Below, piece after piece: positions 16,316-27,480 of a stretch of 64,000 bases of DNA. This DNA is from Eulemur rufifrons. Taxonomy: Eukaryota; Chordata; Mammalia; Primates; Lemuridae. The notes beneath the pieces are model-generated. The model did not search any database, was not told where the DNA came from, and saw nothing but the letters and a program-made list of their open reading frames with translations. Positions within the stretch are counted from its first letter, which is position 1, and every line of letters starts with the position of its first letter. The stretch spans positions 238,194,843-238,258,842 of the forward strand of contig NC_090989.1 of the NCBI RefSeq assembly GCF_041146395.1, in the 5' to 3' direction. The position numbers were made by a program, and so were the translations under genes.

Positions 16316-16602
16316 GCCCAACGTAGTGGTGCATGCCAGTAGTCCTAGCTGCTTGGGAGGCTGAGGTGTGAGGACCACTTGAACATCTGGGCTGGCGTGC
16401 CCTATGCCAATTGGTTATCTGCACTAAGTTTGGCATCAGTTAGTGACTTCCTGGGAGAAGGGAGCCACTAGGTTGCTTAAGGAGGGGTGAACGCAGGTCA
16501 GAAACAGAGCAGGTCAAGCTCCTGTGGTCATCACTAGTGGGATGGCACCTGTGAATGGCCACTGCACTCCAGCCTGGGCAATGTAGCGAGACCCAGTCTC
16601 TT
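16316..16602 (+). pseudogene. RN7SL (pseudogene): 7SL (SRP) RNA retropseudogene, near full length
   Basis: This copies the RNA scaffold of the signal recognition particle, the ribonucleoprotein that directs ribosomes to the endoplasmic reticulum. The 5' and 3' Alu-like domains enclose the 7SL-specific S domain, which Alu lacks: 'CCGCACTAAGTT'-like 'TGCACTAAGTTTGGCATCAG' at about 16420-16439, 'TAAGGAGGGGTGAACGCAGG', 'AAACAGAGCAGGTCAAGCTC', 'ATCACTAGTGGGATGGCACC'. The order is collinear from the first to the last bases of 7SL. It ends in an A-rich tail and is flanked by an imperfect 16-bp target duplication (16300-16315 and 16980-16995; 14 of 16 match), so it was retroposed by L1 machinery. The conserved GGGCGCGGTGG start has decayed (CpG losses), so it is probably not transcribed as SRP RNA. 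Confidence 0.95.
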
Positions 16603-16637
16603 AAAAGAAATAAAATTTAATTTAAAAAATTATTGAA

Positions 16638-16972
16638 GGCCGGGCGCGGTGGCTCACGCCTGTAATCCTAGCACTCTGGGAGGCCGAGGTGGGCGGATCG
16701 TTTGAGCTCAGGAGTTCGCGACCAGCCTGAGCAAGAGCGAGACCCCACCTCTACTAAAAATAGAAAGAAATTATATGGACAGCTAAAAATATATATAGAA
16801 AAAATTAGCCGGGCATGGTGGCGCATGCCTGTAGTCCCAGCTACTCGGGAGGCTGAGACAGGAGGATCGCTTGAGCTCAGGAGTTTGAGGTTGCTGTGAG
16901 CTAGGCTGACGCCACAGCACTCACTCTAGCCTGGGCAACAGAGTGAGACTCTGTCTCAAAAAAAAAAAAAAA
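16638..16972 (+). mobile_element. Full-length strepsirrhine Alu, young
   Basis: Complete dimer beginning 'GGCCGGGCGCGGTGGCTCAC' with the pol III A and B box regions intact, a strepsirrhine linker ('TTATATGGACAGCTAAAAAT'), 'CTGACGCCACAGCACTC' and a pure A tail. A perfect duplication of up to 19 bp (16619-16637 and 16973-16991) flanks it. It lies in the A-rich tail and 3' target duplication of the 7SL pseudogene just upstream, so it is the younger insertion. Confidence 0.97.
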
Positions 16973-17365
16973 AATTTAAAAAATTATTGAAGATTCATAT
17001 TTTTCTAAGGACTGGATGGAAAAAAAAAAGACATGGTGTTTTGGCACGGAGTTGTTTATAGCCTGTTCTTAAATAATTATGATTTAGTCTTATGGGTGCT
17101 CCAGAAATGGAATGTGCAATGTGTATGGGAGTCAGAGGAGTGGATAACAGCTTTGGAGAATTGTACAAGTCTTCACAAAAGACATAACTTTTAGCTTAAT
17201 CTATGAAATTGTGTAGAATAGAGGAATCAGAGAGACCTGGCTCAAAAATATTTGTTCTATATCTGGTGTAATTTTTTGCAACTATCTTAATATTTCTGAG
17301 CCTTAATTTTCTTATGATGGGGACAAAAAATACACTTTTCATAGGGTTGATGGAAACATTAAATA

Positions 17366-18570
17366 TTAGGTTATTAAGTATGAAATGTCTGATTTCCTTG
17401 AGTACTAAGTTTGACAGTTGATATCTCTGACCTTTCACTTTGACACTTCTTGTTTTGTTTTTATTGTGAAAGTGCATCCTCAGTCCTTCAAACACATATT
17501 TTGGCTTGTGATTATCTTTCAATTTTTTCTTAGAGCAATTTTTGTGAAACCATGGATAAGTAAAAAATTCATGTTATTTTCCAATATGAGTTCTGTCCTG
17601 GAACCAATGTATCACAGACAGCTCGAAATACCAACGAAGTGTTTGGGAAGGATGTGGCTACTGAATACAAAGGATTGTTTGAGAAGTTCCATTCTGGTGA
17701 TTTTAATCTTGAAAATGAGCCACGTGGGTGACCTGAGACCAAGGTGGATAATGATGAGCTGAAAGCTGTAGTGAAAGCAAATCCATCTCAACCTACCTGT
17801 GAATTAGCAGCAAAGTTTGATGTTAATATTCCAACAATACTGAACCATTTGAAACAAATCAGCAAGGTAAAGAAGATGGATAAATGAGTACCACATGAAT
17901 TAAACGAGTATCAGAAGAGAAATCCTCTCTAAGCTTGCTTTCTTTGCTGTCACAACATAAAGGTGAACCATTTCTACACCGTATTGTTACATGTGATGAA
18001 AATGGAATCTTTTTGACAATCGCAAGCATTTGCACAATGAATGGTTGGATAAAGGTGAAGTGATGAAACACAGTCCAAAACCAAATATTCATCAAAAGAA
18101 ACTAAGAGTGTCTGTTTAGTGGTCCAGCGCTGGTATTATCCAAAATGATGAGGATGCTTGTGATGAAGCAGCTGAGATGGATCAACAGAGAGAGGCCAAT
18201 CCTCTTGCAAGACAACGCTCGACCAGATGTCACACAAACAACGCTGCTCAAACTACAGCAGCTGGACTTGGAAACTCTGTCATCCACCGTATTCACCAGA
18301 CCTTGCACCAACTGACTATCACTTCTTCCAGGCTTTGGACCACTTCTTGCAAGGAAAAATATTCAATTCTCAACAAGCTGTGGAAAAATGCCTTTTGCAA
18401 TTTCATTGCCACTCGCTCTCCAGGCTTCTTTGCTGCTGGCATAAACAAGCTACCGTTAAGATGGCAAAACTGTGTGGATAGTTTAGGCACATATTTTGAT
18501 TAATTGTACTGCTTCTTGTTTGAGATACACTTTTGATTTGAAATTGGACATTTCATATTTTATGTGGAGC
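17366..18570 (+). mobile_element. Hsmar2-like mariner DNA transposon, dead
   Basis: Tc1/mariner-type element with a decayed transposase between related ends. The left end has TATGAAATGTCTGATTTC (17379-17396). Its inverted counterpart is GAAATTGGACATTTCATA (18540-18557), matching at 16 of 18 positions. The left boundary is preceded by TA, the mariner target. The total of about 1.2 kb fits a full-length copy. The coding similarity points to the Hsmar2 family of primates and other mammals. Confidence 0.85.
17552..18503 (+). pseudogene. Mariner transposase pseudogene (Hsmar2-like)
   Basis: Mariner transposase cuts out and reinserts its own element through a D,D(34)D catalytic triad after binding the terminal repeats with an N-terminal helix-turn-helix region. 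I see family blocks in order: a start at 17552, 'GDFNLENEPRG', 'IPTILNHLKQI' with 'KVKKMDK' (linker to the catalytic domain), 'IVTCDE' carrying the first Asp, 'LLQDNARP' carrying the second Asp (near 18208), 'YSPDLAPTDYHFF' carrying the third Asp (near 18290-18320), and a C-terminal 'WQNCVDSLGTYFD' before the stop at 18501. At least three in-frame stops (including the codon after MDK and the W-to-stop before VPHEL), frame changes and an apparent deletion in the middle make it non-functional. The catalytic aspartates are still readable, but in different frames. Confidence 0.9.
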
Positions 18571-19224
18571 ATACAGATCAATGAGAGTGATTATTGTTAC
18601 CAATATAATTATTGTTGTAGATGGTAGACAAGGGGTTCATAAGCAGAGAGGCTCCCTTCCCTAGAAGATCCCCAAAGAGAACCTTAGTGATGCTACAAAT
18701 TCATAATTGGTCATTGTTTTCAATTGTACTAGATCATAGGATTTTTTTTGACTTATATATGAAAATGACTGGTCTCCAGGCTCCTATCCAAAGCTATGCC
18801 TAGATGGATAGCTGGAGAGATCGACTCATGGCCTCTAGTCTGGGGAGTCCTATGCTGCTTCGCGAACAAGATGATTGGCAGTGACTCAGGGAGGGAGGCA
18901 GCAGATGGGGGAGGATGATACGGGATCCAAAGAACTGAGACTCCAGGCCTGTAATCTCTGTTTTTCCCCCACCCGTCACCACCAATCAGAGAACTTTACA
19001 CAGACCTCTCAGTTTTACTCCTTTGTGTTTCTTCTTGTGTCTAGACCATTTTTGTACTTTTCTCCTTAATGTTTCATGTAGCATTTTCCCCAACAATGAA
19101 AACTGTTATTAACACAGTTTCCTCTGGTTGCATAATTTTACTGAGAATCCACATACCTATGAATGTTTTAGTCAAACTTAAACACAATTTTCCCCTAAGC
19201 CATCTCTGACTGAGTTGGAACCCA
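18571..19224. other. No feature recognised
   Basis: No gene or identifiable repeat beyond the mariner 3' end. Confidence 0.4.
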
Positions 19225-19455
19225 GTAATAGTGCTTCTGCGATGCTGGGCACCATTCTAGTTCTCTAAGTCTATTCACTCATTTAATACTGATGCCCCCC
19301 TTATGAGGTTAGCACTATCATCACCCCAGTTTTACTAACAGGTAAACCAAAGAAGAATGACACAAAGTAATGCAACTGAAGTCCTGCTGTTGGTCAGTGG
19401 CACAGCTTAGATTGGAAACTGCCAATCTAATAACAGAGTATGTGTTCTTAACACA
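19225..19455 (-). repeat. MIR SINE
   Basis: Antisense MIR with 'GGGCACCATTCTAGTTCTCT', 'CACTCATTTAATACTGATGC', 'ATCACCCCAGTTTTAC' and a terminal 'TATGTGTTCTTAACAC'. Confidence 0.75.
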
Positions 19456-20804
19456 TACTTAATGCCATACGATACCTATGGAGAATTGTCAACCAATACC
19501 TGTATAGATGGTGTTTAAAGAAAGGAACTAAATTGTATGTTGGCCAAAAAAACAACCTTTTGGCCTGTGCAATGGATAAGGGGTTTTAGCTATACTCTCA
19601 GTAATTTTTTGTTGTCTGAATCTTTCAATTGGTGTCCAGAGAGTAAAAGAAAAAGATCATAAGTAGGTCAATATGTGATTGGCTTGTTTTGATTACTCTG
19701 TAGCTCTCAGTTTTCTAAGATGACTCCTTGGCTTCAGCAATTTCCTGGAACCATGTGAGGGCATTTACTCAATCCAGCAATTTGGGAGGGAGGGATTAGA
19801 ACACAAGAGATGAAGATAAATATCAAATGAAGTGAAAGTTGCAGAAAACAGTGATCAGACCTAAAACTGTGTAATAGGTATAGAATTTATATACCTTTTG
19901 AAATCATTTATTTTTAAAAATTTAGCAGTAATATATGTAAAGACCTGAGGAAAAGATTAAAAAGTGAGCAGTAAGCACATTAGGGGAGGTTGCCGATGAC
20001 TACCCCTGTATCAATGTTCCTTGGAGTCTCCCATGCCTTGCTTTATCGTTTAACTAATATCTTCTCATTTCTTTTCCAAATAGTTGCTCTGAACACCTTA
20101 ACACTGATATCTGTCAGGCCTAGCTGATTCAAACTCTATATGTTATAGGGTAGGATGTTTCATTAAGGTAACTAGTAAGAAATCAATTTTTAAAAACTAT
20201 TTTAGTTACCTGTAAGAATAAGTGGTTTTAGGTTTTAGGTATTAGTTTTTCAACATACACATGATCATCTTAAATGGAATTTTGTCTTGAGGAACTTTTA
20301 AAATAAAATCTGTAAGGCTGGAATTATCCAATGGCAAGAGAATCCATTAAAGCAGAGAAAGGGAAAAGCAAATCATGTTCTTTCAATATCTGGCCCGTTA
20401 GGTTGCCAGTTATTGATTTAGTCTGGGATGCAGTAGCATTAAATCTTCCTCATTATACAAGTCCTGTATATCTTTTTAGCTTCTCTATCTGTGCTTTAAT
20501 CTCTAGACCCAAAATTAAGCACAACATGCACAAACCATTTTAATATGTCCTGTGTCACTGGGAACACATTTATTCAGAAAGCTCTTTCCAGCATCGTGAG
20601 TTTGTTTGGTTTGGCAGAGAGTCTTCCTGATAATTAAAGCATCCCACCTTTCACCCCACATAGTGCCCTGACCCAAAAGCCATTCTAGATCACAAAGCTT
20701 GTGTTTAGGGTTTCCTCTTTGGAATGCTATGCTACATCTTTGAAATCCCGACTGTGAATTATGCATAATAACCTAGATCAGAGTGGTTCCTTCAAGTTTT
20801 CTAG
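19456..20804. other. No feature recognised
   Basis: No gene or known repeat can be supported here. Confidence 0.4.
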
Positions 20805-20965
20805 GGCCTTGTTACTCAAAAAATGGTCCCTGGAGCAGCAGCATCAGAAATGCAGAATCTCTGGCCCCATCCCCCACAGACCTCCTGAGTCAGAATCTGC
20901 CTTCCTTTAGCCATCTGCAAGTAACTGGTATGTACATCAAAGTTTGAGAAGTTCTGCTCTAGTAA
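20805..20965. mobile_element. MER20-like nonautonomous hAT element
   Basis: Resembles MER20 of the hAT-Charlie group: left end 'CTCAAAAAATGGTCCCTGGA' with 'GCAGCAGCATCAG', centre 'CTCTGGCCCCATCC', right end 'AAAGTTTGAGAAGTTCTGCT'. The two ends are imperfect inverted repeats. MER20 copies supply regulatory sites in some mammalian tissues, but nothing here shows such a role. Confidence 0.65.
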
Positions 20966-21889
20966 ATGGGTAAAGAGGGTAAGATCAATAATGCAGAGGT
21001 GATACAACCGGACAGAGAATGTGAGTCTTTCACTATCTTGCGCATATAAAAATAAAAGAAGTATTCTTAGGCAATGCTTATAGAAGTCAGTAGTTTCCAA
21101 ACAAATTGTATTCTTGAGCTGCAATTGTGTTTATTTCTGGAGAGAATAGCATGAATAAAGGTGTTAAAGAGGATGAAATGATAAGGTAGTGGGTTAATTT
21201 GACTGGAGGAGGTTCAATCTGACCAGGTGTGAGGATAAAATCAAGTCTTATCTTTAGCACACTGATCCACTGGCTTTGGTCTTTATCTGTCACTTTTATT
21301 CATCATTTTCTTAACTCCCATTGACAACTCACAGATCACCAGACATGATTAGCTGTTAATTGCTTTGGCAAGATGCTTGATATTACCACTTTGACTGTTA
21401 GTAGCATTGATCCAGGAACAATTTTTATTTCTTTTTAAAACATTCCTCTGTCATTTTGTAGGCTTTCTTTGTCTAGATTATCATAATGTAGAATAAGGCA
21501 AGAAAGTACATATGTGAATAATTTGCTTTTGTAAATATACTACATATACTACATGTGGGCATTGACTAGAAAATATTCCAAAAAAATGATTTAAGTTGCT
21601 GAATTTATGATCCTTATTGTTCGTTATTCTGGCCATTGGGCTATAAGGATAATAATTATAGGGACTACATTTTCTGGACCCCAAATTAGAATAATATGTG
21701 ACCAAAAATAAAATATTTCAAATTAGAAGTACCCTGGGAAATTTGATGGGTAGGTTAATTACTATTCACAGATATAATGATGATGCTATAAAAATTTACC
21801 AACAACAGATGCAGAGTGGAGTTAAATAAAAGTCATCATTTTGGGGTTAAGTTCCTAATCTTTTTGAGGACACAATAATATATGTTATG

Positions 21890-22640
21890 GCTTACATTTT
21901 TAAGCCATTGAATTGCAGTATAATGTACAAGAGAATGGTACATATTACCCTGAGTGTATCACTTGATACATTTGCACAGAGCTAACACACTCATCGAAAA
22001 ACAGAATAAAACCAGAACCACAACGGTCCTTCTGTGCTCCCTTGTGTTTCCTTTTTGTTTCTCCCCCTAACCAGGTAACTACTATCCTGCCTTTTAACAG
22101 TATGATTTAGTTTTGCCTGTTTTTGTACTTTTGTATAAATCAAATCCCACAGCATAGCCTCTCTTGTAATCTGGCTTTTTCCATTCAACATTGTTTTTGA
22201 AATATATCCAAATTATTGTGTGTAGTTTTAGTTCATCTATTCTAATTACTATATAGAGTTCCACTGTGTGAATACCCTGCACTTTATCCCTTCCACTGCT
22301 GATGGCCACGTAGGCAGCTGTTTTCATTTTTGAATATTATCATTAGTGCTGTTCTGAACGTTCTAGTATGTGCTTTTTGGTGAATTTAGATAGGTTTTTG
22401 TGTCAGGTGTCTTCCTGAGAGTGGAATTTCTGGATATATAACACTTCTCTTTAGTAGATTCTGCCAACTAACGTGGTTGTACCTGTTTACACACCAGTGT
22501 ATGAGAAATCAAGTCTTTCCACATCCTCTCTAGCAGTTGTTATTGTCTGACTTATACAAATTTTAGCCATTCTACATATATAGTGATGTCACATTTAGAT
22601 TTTGATTTGTATTTTGACATGACTTATATGTAACCAAGGT
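21890..22640 (-). mobile_element. Old L1 3' end fragment
   Basis: Antisense old L1 3' UTR and ORF2 end: 'ACCAGGTAACTACTATCCTG', 'TTAGTTTTGCCTGTTTTTGT', 'CACACCAGTGTATGAGAAAT', 'TCTTTCCACATCCTCTCTAG'. Heavily diverged. A second short piece of the same region occurs at 23074-23140. Confidence 0.65.
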
Positions 22641-22738
22641 TCAAGGAGAATCTTTTGTTGAATCTATAAGTGGCCATAGCTCTACAAGCTATGGTTGTGT
22701 AGGGTAAAATTAGGCATAACTTAAGTGGTCCAAAAAGG

Positions 22739-22764
22739 GTTTTTGTTTGTTTGTTTGTTTTTTG
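22739..22764. repeat. (TTTG)n simple repeat
   Basis: Tandem TTTG units followed by a T run. Confidence 0.85.
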
Positions 22765-23073
22765 CTTAAAGAAAATATCTACTCCATGATGTTTTACTTG
22801 AAATTTTCATTATTGACACTTACCCGTTACGAGTCTTAGGCAGCTGTGGACCTCTCACCGAGGTAGAGAATTATGTGGCCTGTAGAAATTACTTAAGTAA
22901 TAACTGAATATATTTAATTTGATTAACTTATGGACTTTATTTGTCACCTGATGGTGAGAGGATCCTTGAAAACTGGAACACATGATTTTATGGAAGAATA
23001 TTAGTGAATGGAAGAGGGAAGTTAGGGGTACGAGTGGGCAATGAGGCAGGGAAGTGCAGAAGTATCAAGCTCC

Positions 23074-23140
23074 TTTTTGTCTCTCTCCCTACCCAGGTAA
23101 CCACTGTCCTGTCTTTTAACAGCATAATTTAGTTTTGGCA
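23074..23140 (-). repeat. Second copy of an L1 3' UTR block
   Basis: About 67 bp matching 22053-22118 closely ('AGGTAACCACTGTCCTG' against 'AGGTAACTACTATCCTG', then TTTTAACAGCATAATTTAG against TTTTAACAGTATGATTTAG). Either a second L1 fragment or a local duplication of 1-kb spacing. Confidence 0.6.
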
Positions 23141-26100
23141 CTGAATAAATATTTGGGGCCCATTGGGAGGCCTGGGGTGGCCAGGGGACCTCCTATCATG
23201 AGGAACAAAGAGGAACCCAAGAGGGCATTATTGCTCTAGGAGTCTAGACTATAAACAAATTAGTTTAGAGTTTTATCCATGATTGGCCCTGACTTCAATA
23301 GACAGGTGCAGATTCTTTTGTATAAAGAGAAAACAGCCTTATACTCCTAGACAGCAAATGTTCATCAACTTCAAATTACAACTCAAATGCTGCTGGTGTC
23401 TGGACCATTGATGGATGAGCTAGGTCTTTCCAGGTCTAATGCTGAGTAATGCAAATTAGATTCTCCTGAGTTATGCCTAGTGCAGCTGGAGGGCACAAAA
23501 TAGTTGCCAGGGACATATCTCCACGCCAAATTCTTGCCAATGTTGTTAATAGTATTGTACCCTGTACATGTGCAAGCACTCTTAGTTTTATTAATGACAA
23601 TACTATGCTTTTGCCCTTTCTTTCACCTTTTAATTTTTGAACAGGGAATAACTTTGATTTTTATCCTGACTGTTCAGAAAGCAAATGCTAAACTGAAAGG
23701 CATACATGCAGCCCCATTCTCCTACCAAGCAAGCAGCCAGTGGAATCAGCTCAGAAAAAAACTATGCTATCTCTTGTGGATTTGCATGCTATGGGGAATG
23801 GACGATCTGAAGAAGAGAGGGAAATGCCTAGATAACCTAGCAAGAGAGGAAAGTGGCCTTGTGAACAGGAATTCCATGTCTACATTTCTTAGGGTTTATG
23901 GCTGGCCATCCATTCAACTCAGCCCTTGTCCCCAATCCAGAAACATCACTGCAACTGCTCTCTGAGTCATGCAGAAAGACGTGATGGCACAAAAGCCATG
24001 CTTATCCCTGGTTATGAGTGAGCATATAGTGGAAAGAAGAGAGAAGATTCTCCTCCCTTCTATAGTAAGAACAGAACAAAAGAGAGTAAAGATGGCTCTA
24101 GATTGAGCTGCTTTCTTGCTACGACAATGTTAATTTGCAAGCCCAGTAAAGTCAGTGTTAAAATACATGCTAGATTTTGATAGCTCTGATAGACATTTTA
24201 AGTACCCTTATCATGTGCCTCAAAAGCTTTTTTAACCACTTTAATCCCATCCAATTAATCTTTGCACAAAATATGGGATTATTGGCAAAAAGCATATTAA
24301 AACATGATAATATTGCAAAGATGTGACCAATTTGCTTCCCTCAAATCATGTCCTACATACTTTATTTAGGGTTCTGTTATGATCTTAGAAGGATATTGCC
24401 CCATCAAGAAAATTCTCAGCAGTCTCTCATATACATCTCACTGGAAATAGTGTTCCAATAGAAACTCAAGAGGAACCTACAGTACCAAGAACCACCTAGG
24501 CATGCTACCCACTAGGGGGCAACATTGGCCATACACTTAGGGCTCTAACTCTCCTGAGAACAGTACTGTAGCTGTAGAATGGATGAACGAATCTCTATAC
24601 ATATAAGCAAATAGTTCTTGTTGAACACCCAGTATGTACTGGAATATTGGCTTGTGATGTCCAATGAATAAGACCTCATTTTTAATCTTGCGGAGCATAT
24701 ATTCAAAAAAGAGATTATAATCACATATCTGTTATGATTAACCCATCAATTGTATTTCAAATTGCATTTTGATACCAGTTGATAGATGATACACCAATTT
24801 GATGTTGATGGCATTAGAGATATGACTACTAACACTTAAAAACCATCCGAAGCATAAATAGAATTAATTTGGAAGTCTTTTTGGCATAAGTGAGTGTTAG
24901 AAGACAGACTAAACTATTTTTATTTTGTCTTGACTATAGAATAATCTAATTTAAATAAAGATGTCTTGACAATTTTTTAATAGGCCAATGATTTCTCATG
25001 TAGTGTAGGTAGACCATCTATTTTCCCTTAGCAGGACTAAATTTACCGGTAAAAAGATGAGAGTAAATTCTTACTGAATTATTTATCATTCATCTCTAGG
25101 ATTACAAGTTATTTTTTATTGCAAATGAAATATCAGTTTAACTGGTTATTCCATAAGTTAAATGAGTGCTGAAGTCATTCAGGATAAATCCATAATTTTA
25201 TTACTTTATTGACTTTTTCCATTAGCATAAAAAGAAATGTCAGTAATATCAGTTAATATTTATTAAGCACTTTCTAGATACTTTGTAAAATCCTGTCAAG
25301 TGTAAGTTGTTAATTTTTAACAAATAGCAGACACAATCTTGGCATATATAATGTGATGTAAGAAAATCCAACTATTCAAGATTAAGACAACATTTGGTTT
25401 GTATGTTTCTTAAACATCAAAGATAAAAAGATGTAGTACCATTAAAACTGACAGCTTTTCAGTCAACAGTGATTAAATTAAGCTCAGTTTGGAGAATAGG
25501 AAATGAAGAAACTAGACTAGAGCAAATAAAAAAGTCTCAATTAACGACATTACAGTTGTGACATGTGGACGAAAGCCAGATTAAGCAGATGCTATCATCA
25601 ATTCATTTGTTGTCATGTTTGCAATGTGGCAACTGGCTCCAGAGACAGAAGATACTCTGGAAGTAGTGCATCCTGGGATGCTGGTTTTTGTTTACTCCAC
25701 AAATGATCATCAGTCATGATGATGCAGTGATATTGGTCTTCACATCGGGAACTGTCAAAACAGAAATCAAGAGAGACCAAAGCATTAGTTTTTAGTCTTT
25801 TTTAAAAATCACAAGCATTACCTAAAGGCCTTTCCTCAAATTTTCTAGAAGAAAATAAACTCTCCTTTTCCCCTGAAACATAATCTACAAGCATTTTAAA
25901 TATATTTGGAAACTTATGTATGACAATACATACCTTAGGTAGCTTAAGAGACCAGAATTCCATCAAGTGAAGAGATAAGCGTGCATTACATGGCTTCTTT
26001 ATTTAATTACAAAGTACAAAAGCCCATTAGCAGAATGGCCTGTTGGCCTGGAGAGAGGATGCTGGCCTGCCATGTGGTGGACCTGCAGTTTTTTCTCCTG

Positions 26101-27234
26101 CTCTGCCTTGCCAAGCTGGCAGGGGCTTGGAGAGCAGTCATTGTGCACACAGTCAACCTCAAGAAGGAAATGTATAATGATGCTGAACTCTGACCACTTC
26201 ATTGTCTTCGCATTAGGGTAATATACACATGAAATTCCTGCAAAATATGGCTACAAAAGGCATTTTGTAAATGTTTTATTTACAATTTGAATTTGAATCA
26301 GGTATCTTTGGGAAAAAAGTATGAAATTATTATATAAACACGTATTCTAGTTTGGGTTCTGCTACCAGCTTAAAATGCCTGGTTTCCCCATTTTTAATGG
26401 TGATAGCTGGCCTGACCTAACCATAGGCAGTCTATATGGAGCAGTGAGACTACGTATGTGAACAACACCACATACATTGGAAAGGAGAGGTCCTTCCTCT
26501 GGCACCCACAGCTGGTTTTAGGGCCTTCCCTGAAATTACATTCAAAACTGGACTTGATTGTCCTTACATACATTTACTTGGAGGGCTTACATCTACTTCT
26601 CAAAAGTGATTTTGATCCTAAAAAAAGATTTAAAGAAAAATCACTATTGTAAAATGTGAAATACATTTTATCTTATTTTCATTAATAGTCTACTAAATGA
26701 TTCATTTTAAATCTGTTGTTATTTCAGAGTTGTAGGGCAATTTTAACTTTGATAATTTATTTCCCAGCTTACACATATGCATCCTTCTCAGATGCAAAGA
26801 GAAGACAAATCAATGCTCTTGATGGTAAACTATCTTACTTCTCAGATTGAGAAATTTTTAATGTAGTATGAGAAGCCTATGATACCAAACAGCCACTGGA
26901 CGAGGGAAGAAATGCTTGGGAGTAGGGAGAAGTGCCTAAGAGAGTGGGGATAGCCCCCCCAAAAAGAGAGCATTTCACAAGGAGAGAGGAAGGGGATCCC
27001 CACTGGCTGGATTTCTTTTATTCTCCAGTGCTATTTTGCTTATTTAAAACAAAACTTATTACTGTTTTTAAATGATAAAACAGCACCTGTTTATGGACAT
27101 TTTTCAGATGATACAGACTTGCAGAGAGTGAAAAATCCTTCTTCATCACCCAACCCGCAACTCCCCAAATGGTAATTATTGTTAAATGCAGAACAATTTG
27201 TAACAGTCTAAAATAATAACCTAGACTAATTTTG
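23141..27234. other. Mostly single-copy DNA, no gene seen
   Basis: A long stretch with no recognised repeat except possible short MIR-like pieces (for example near 25255-25330). The 153-codon open frame at 23504-23965 has no recognisable domain. The relative lack of repeats over about 4 kb is notable beside the rest of the window. Confidence 0.4.
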
Positions 27235-27480
27235 GATATTATTTGCTCAACAAGAATTTATGGAGTGTTAACTCTGTGTCTGTCCCTCTGCTAGACTCAG
27301 GGATAGAAAAAGTGAACAAGATGGATTCAACTACTGTCATAGACTTAATAATCATGCAGGGGGCAAAGAAAAGCAAATAAGCAATGACAGTGCTGTTAAA
27401 GGATACTTTGGGAAATTGCAGAAGGACCATCTGAGTAAGGGAAGTAAATCTAAGCTGAGATTTAGAGCAGGCCAAGGGGG
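27235..27480 (-). mobile_element. L2 LINE fragment
   Basis: Antisense L2: 'CAACAAGAATTTATGGAGTG', 'CTAGACTCAGGGATAGAAAA', 'GTGAACAAGATGGATTC' and 'GAGATTTAGAGCAGG' follow the L2 3'-region order. Confidence 0.65.

Noticed and set aside
17418..17762. 114-codon frame overlapping the mariner
   Set aside because: It is out of frame with the transposase blocks, so it is a shadow of the mariner pseudogene.
23504..23965. 153-codon plus-strand open frame, among the longest outside repeats
   Set aside because: No domain, no family resemblance, no Kozak or splice context that stands out, and low-complexity hydrophobic start. Length is within what chance allows over 64 kb and six frames.
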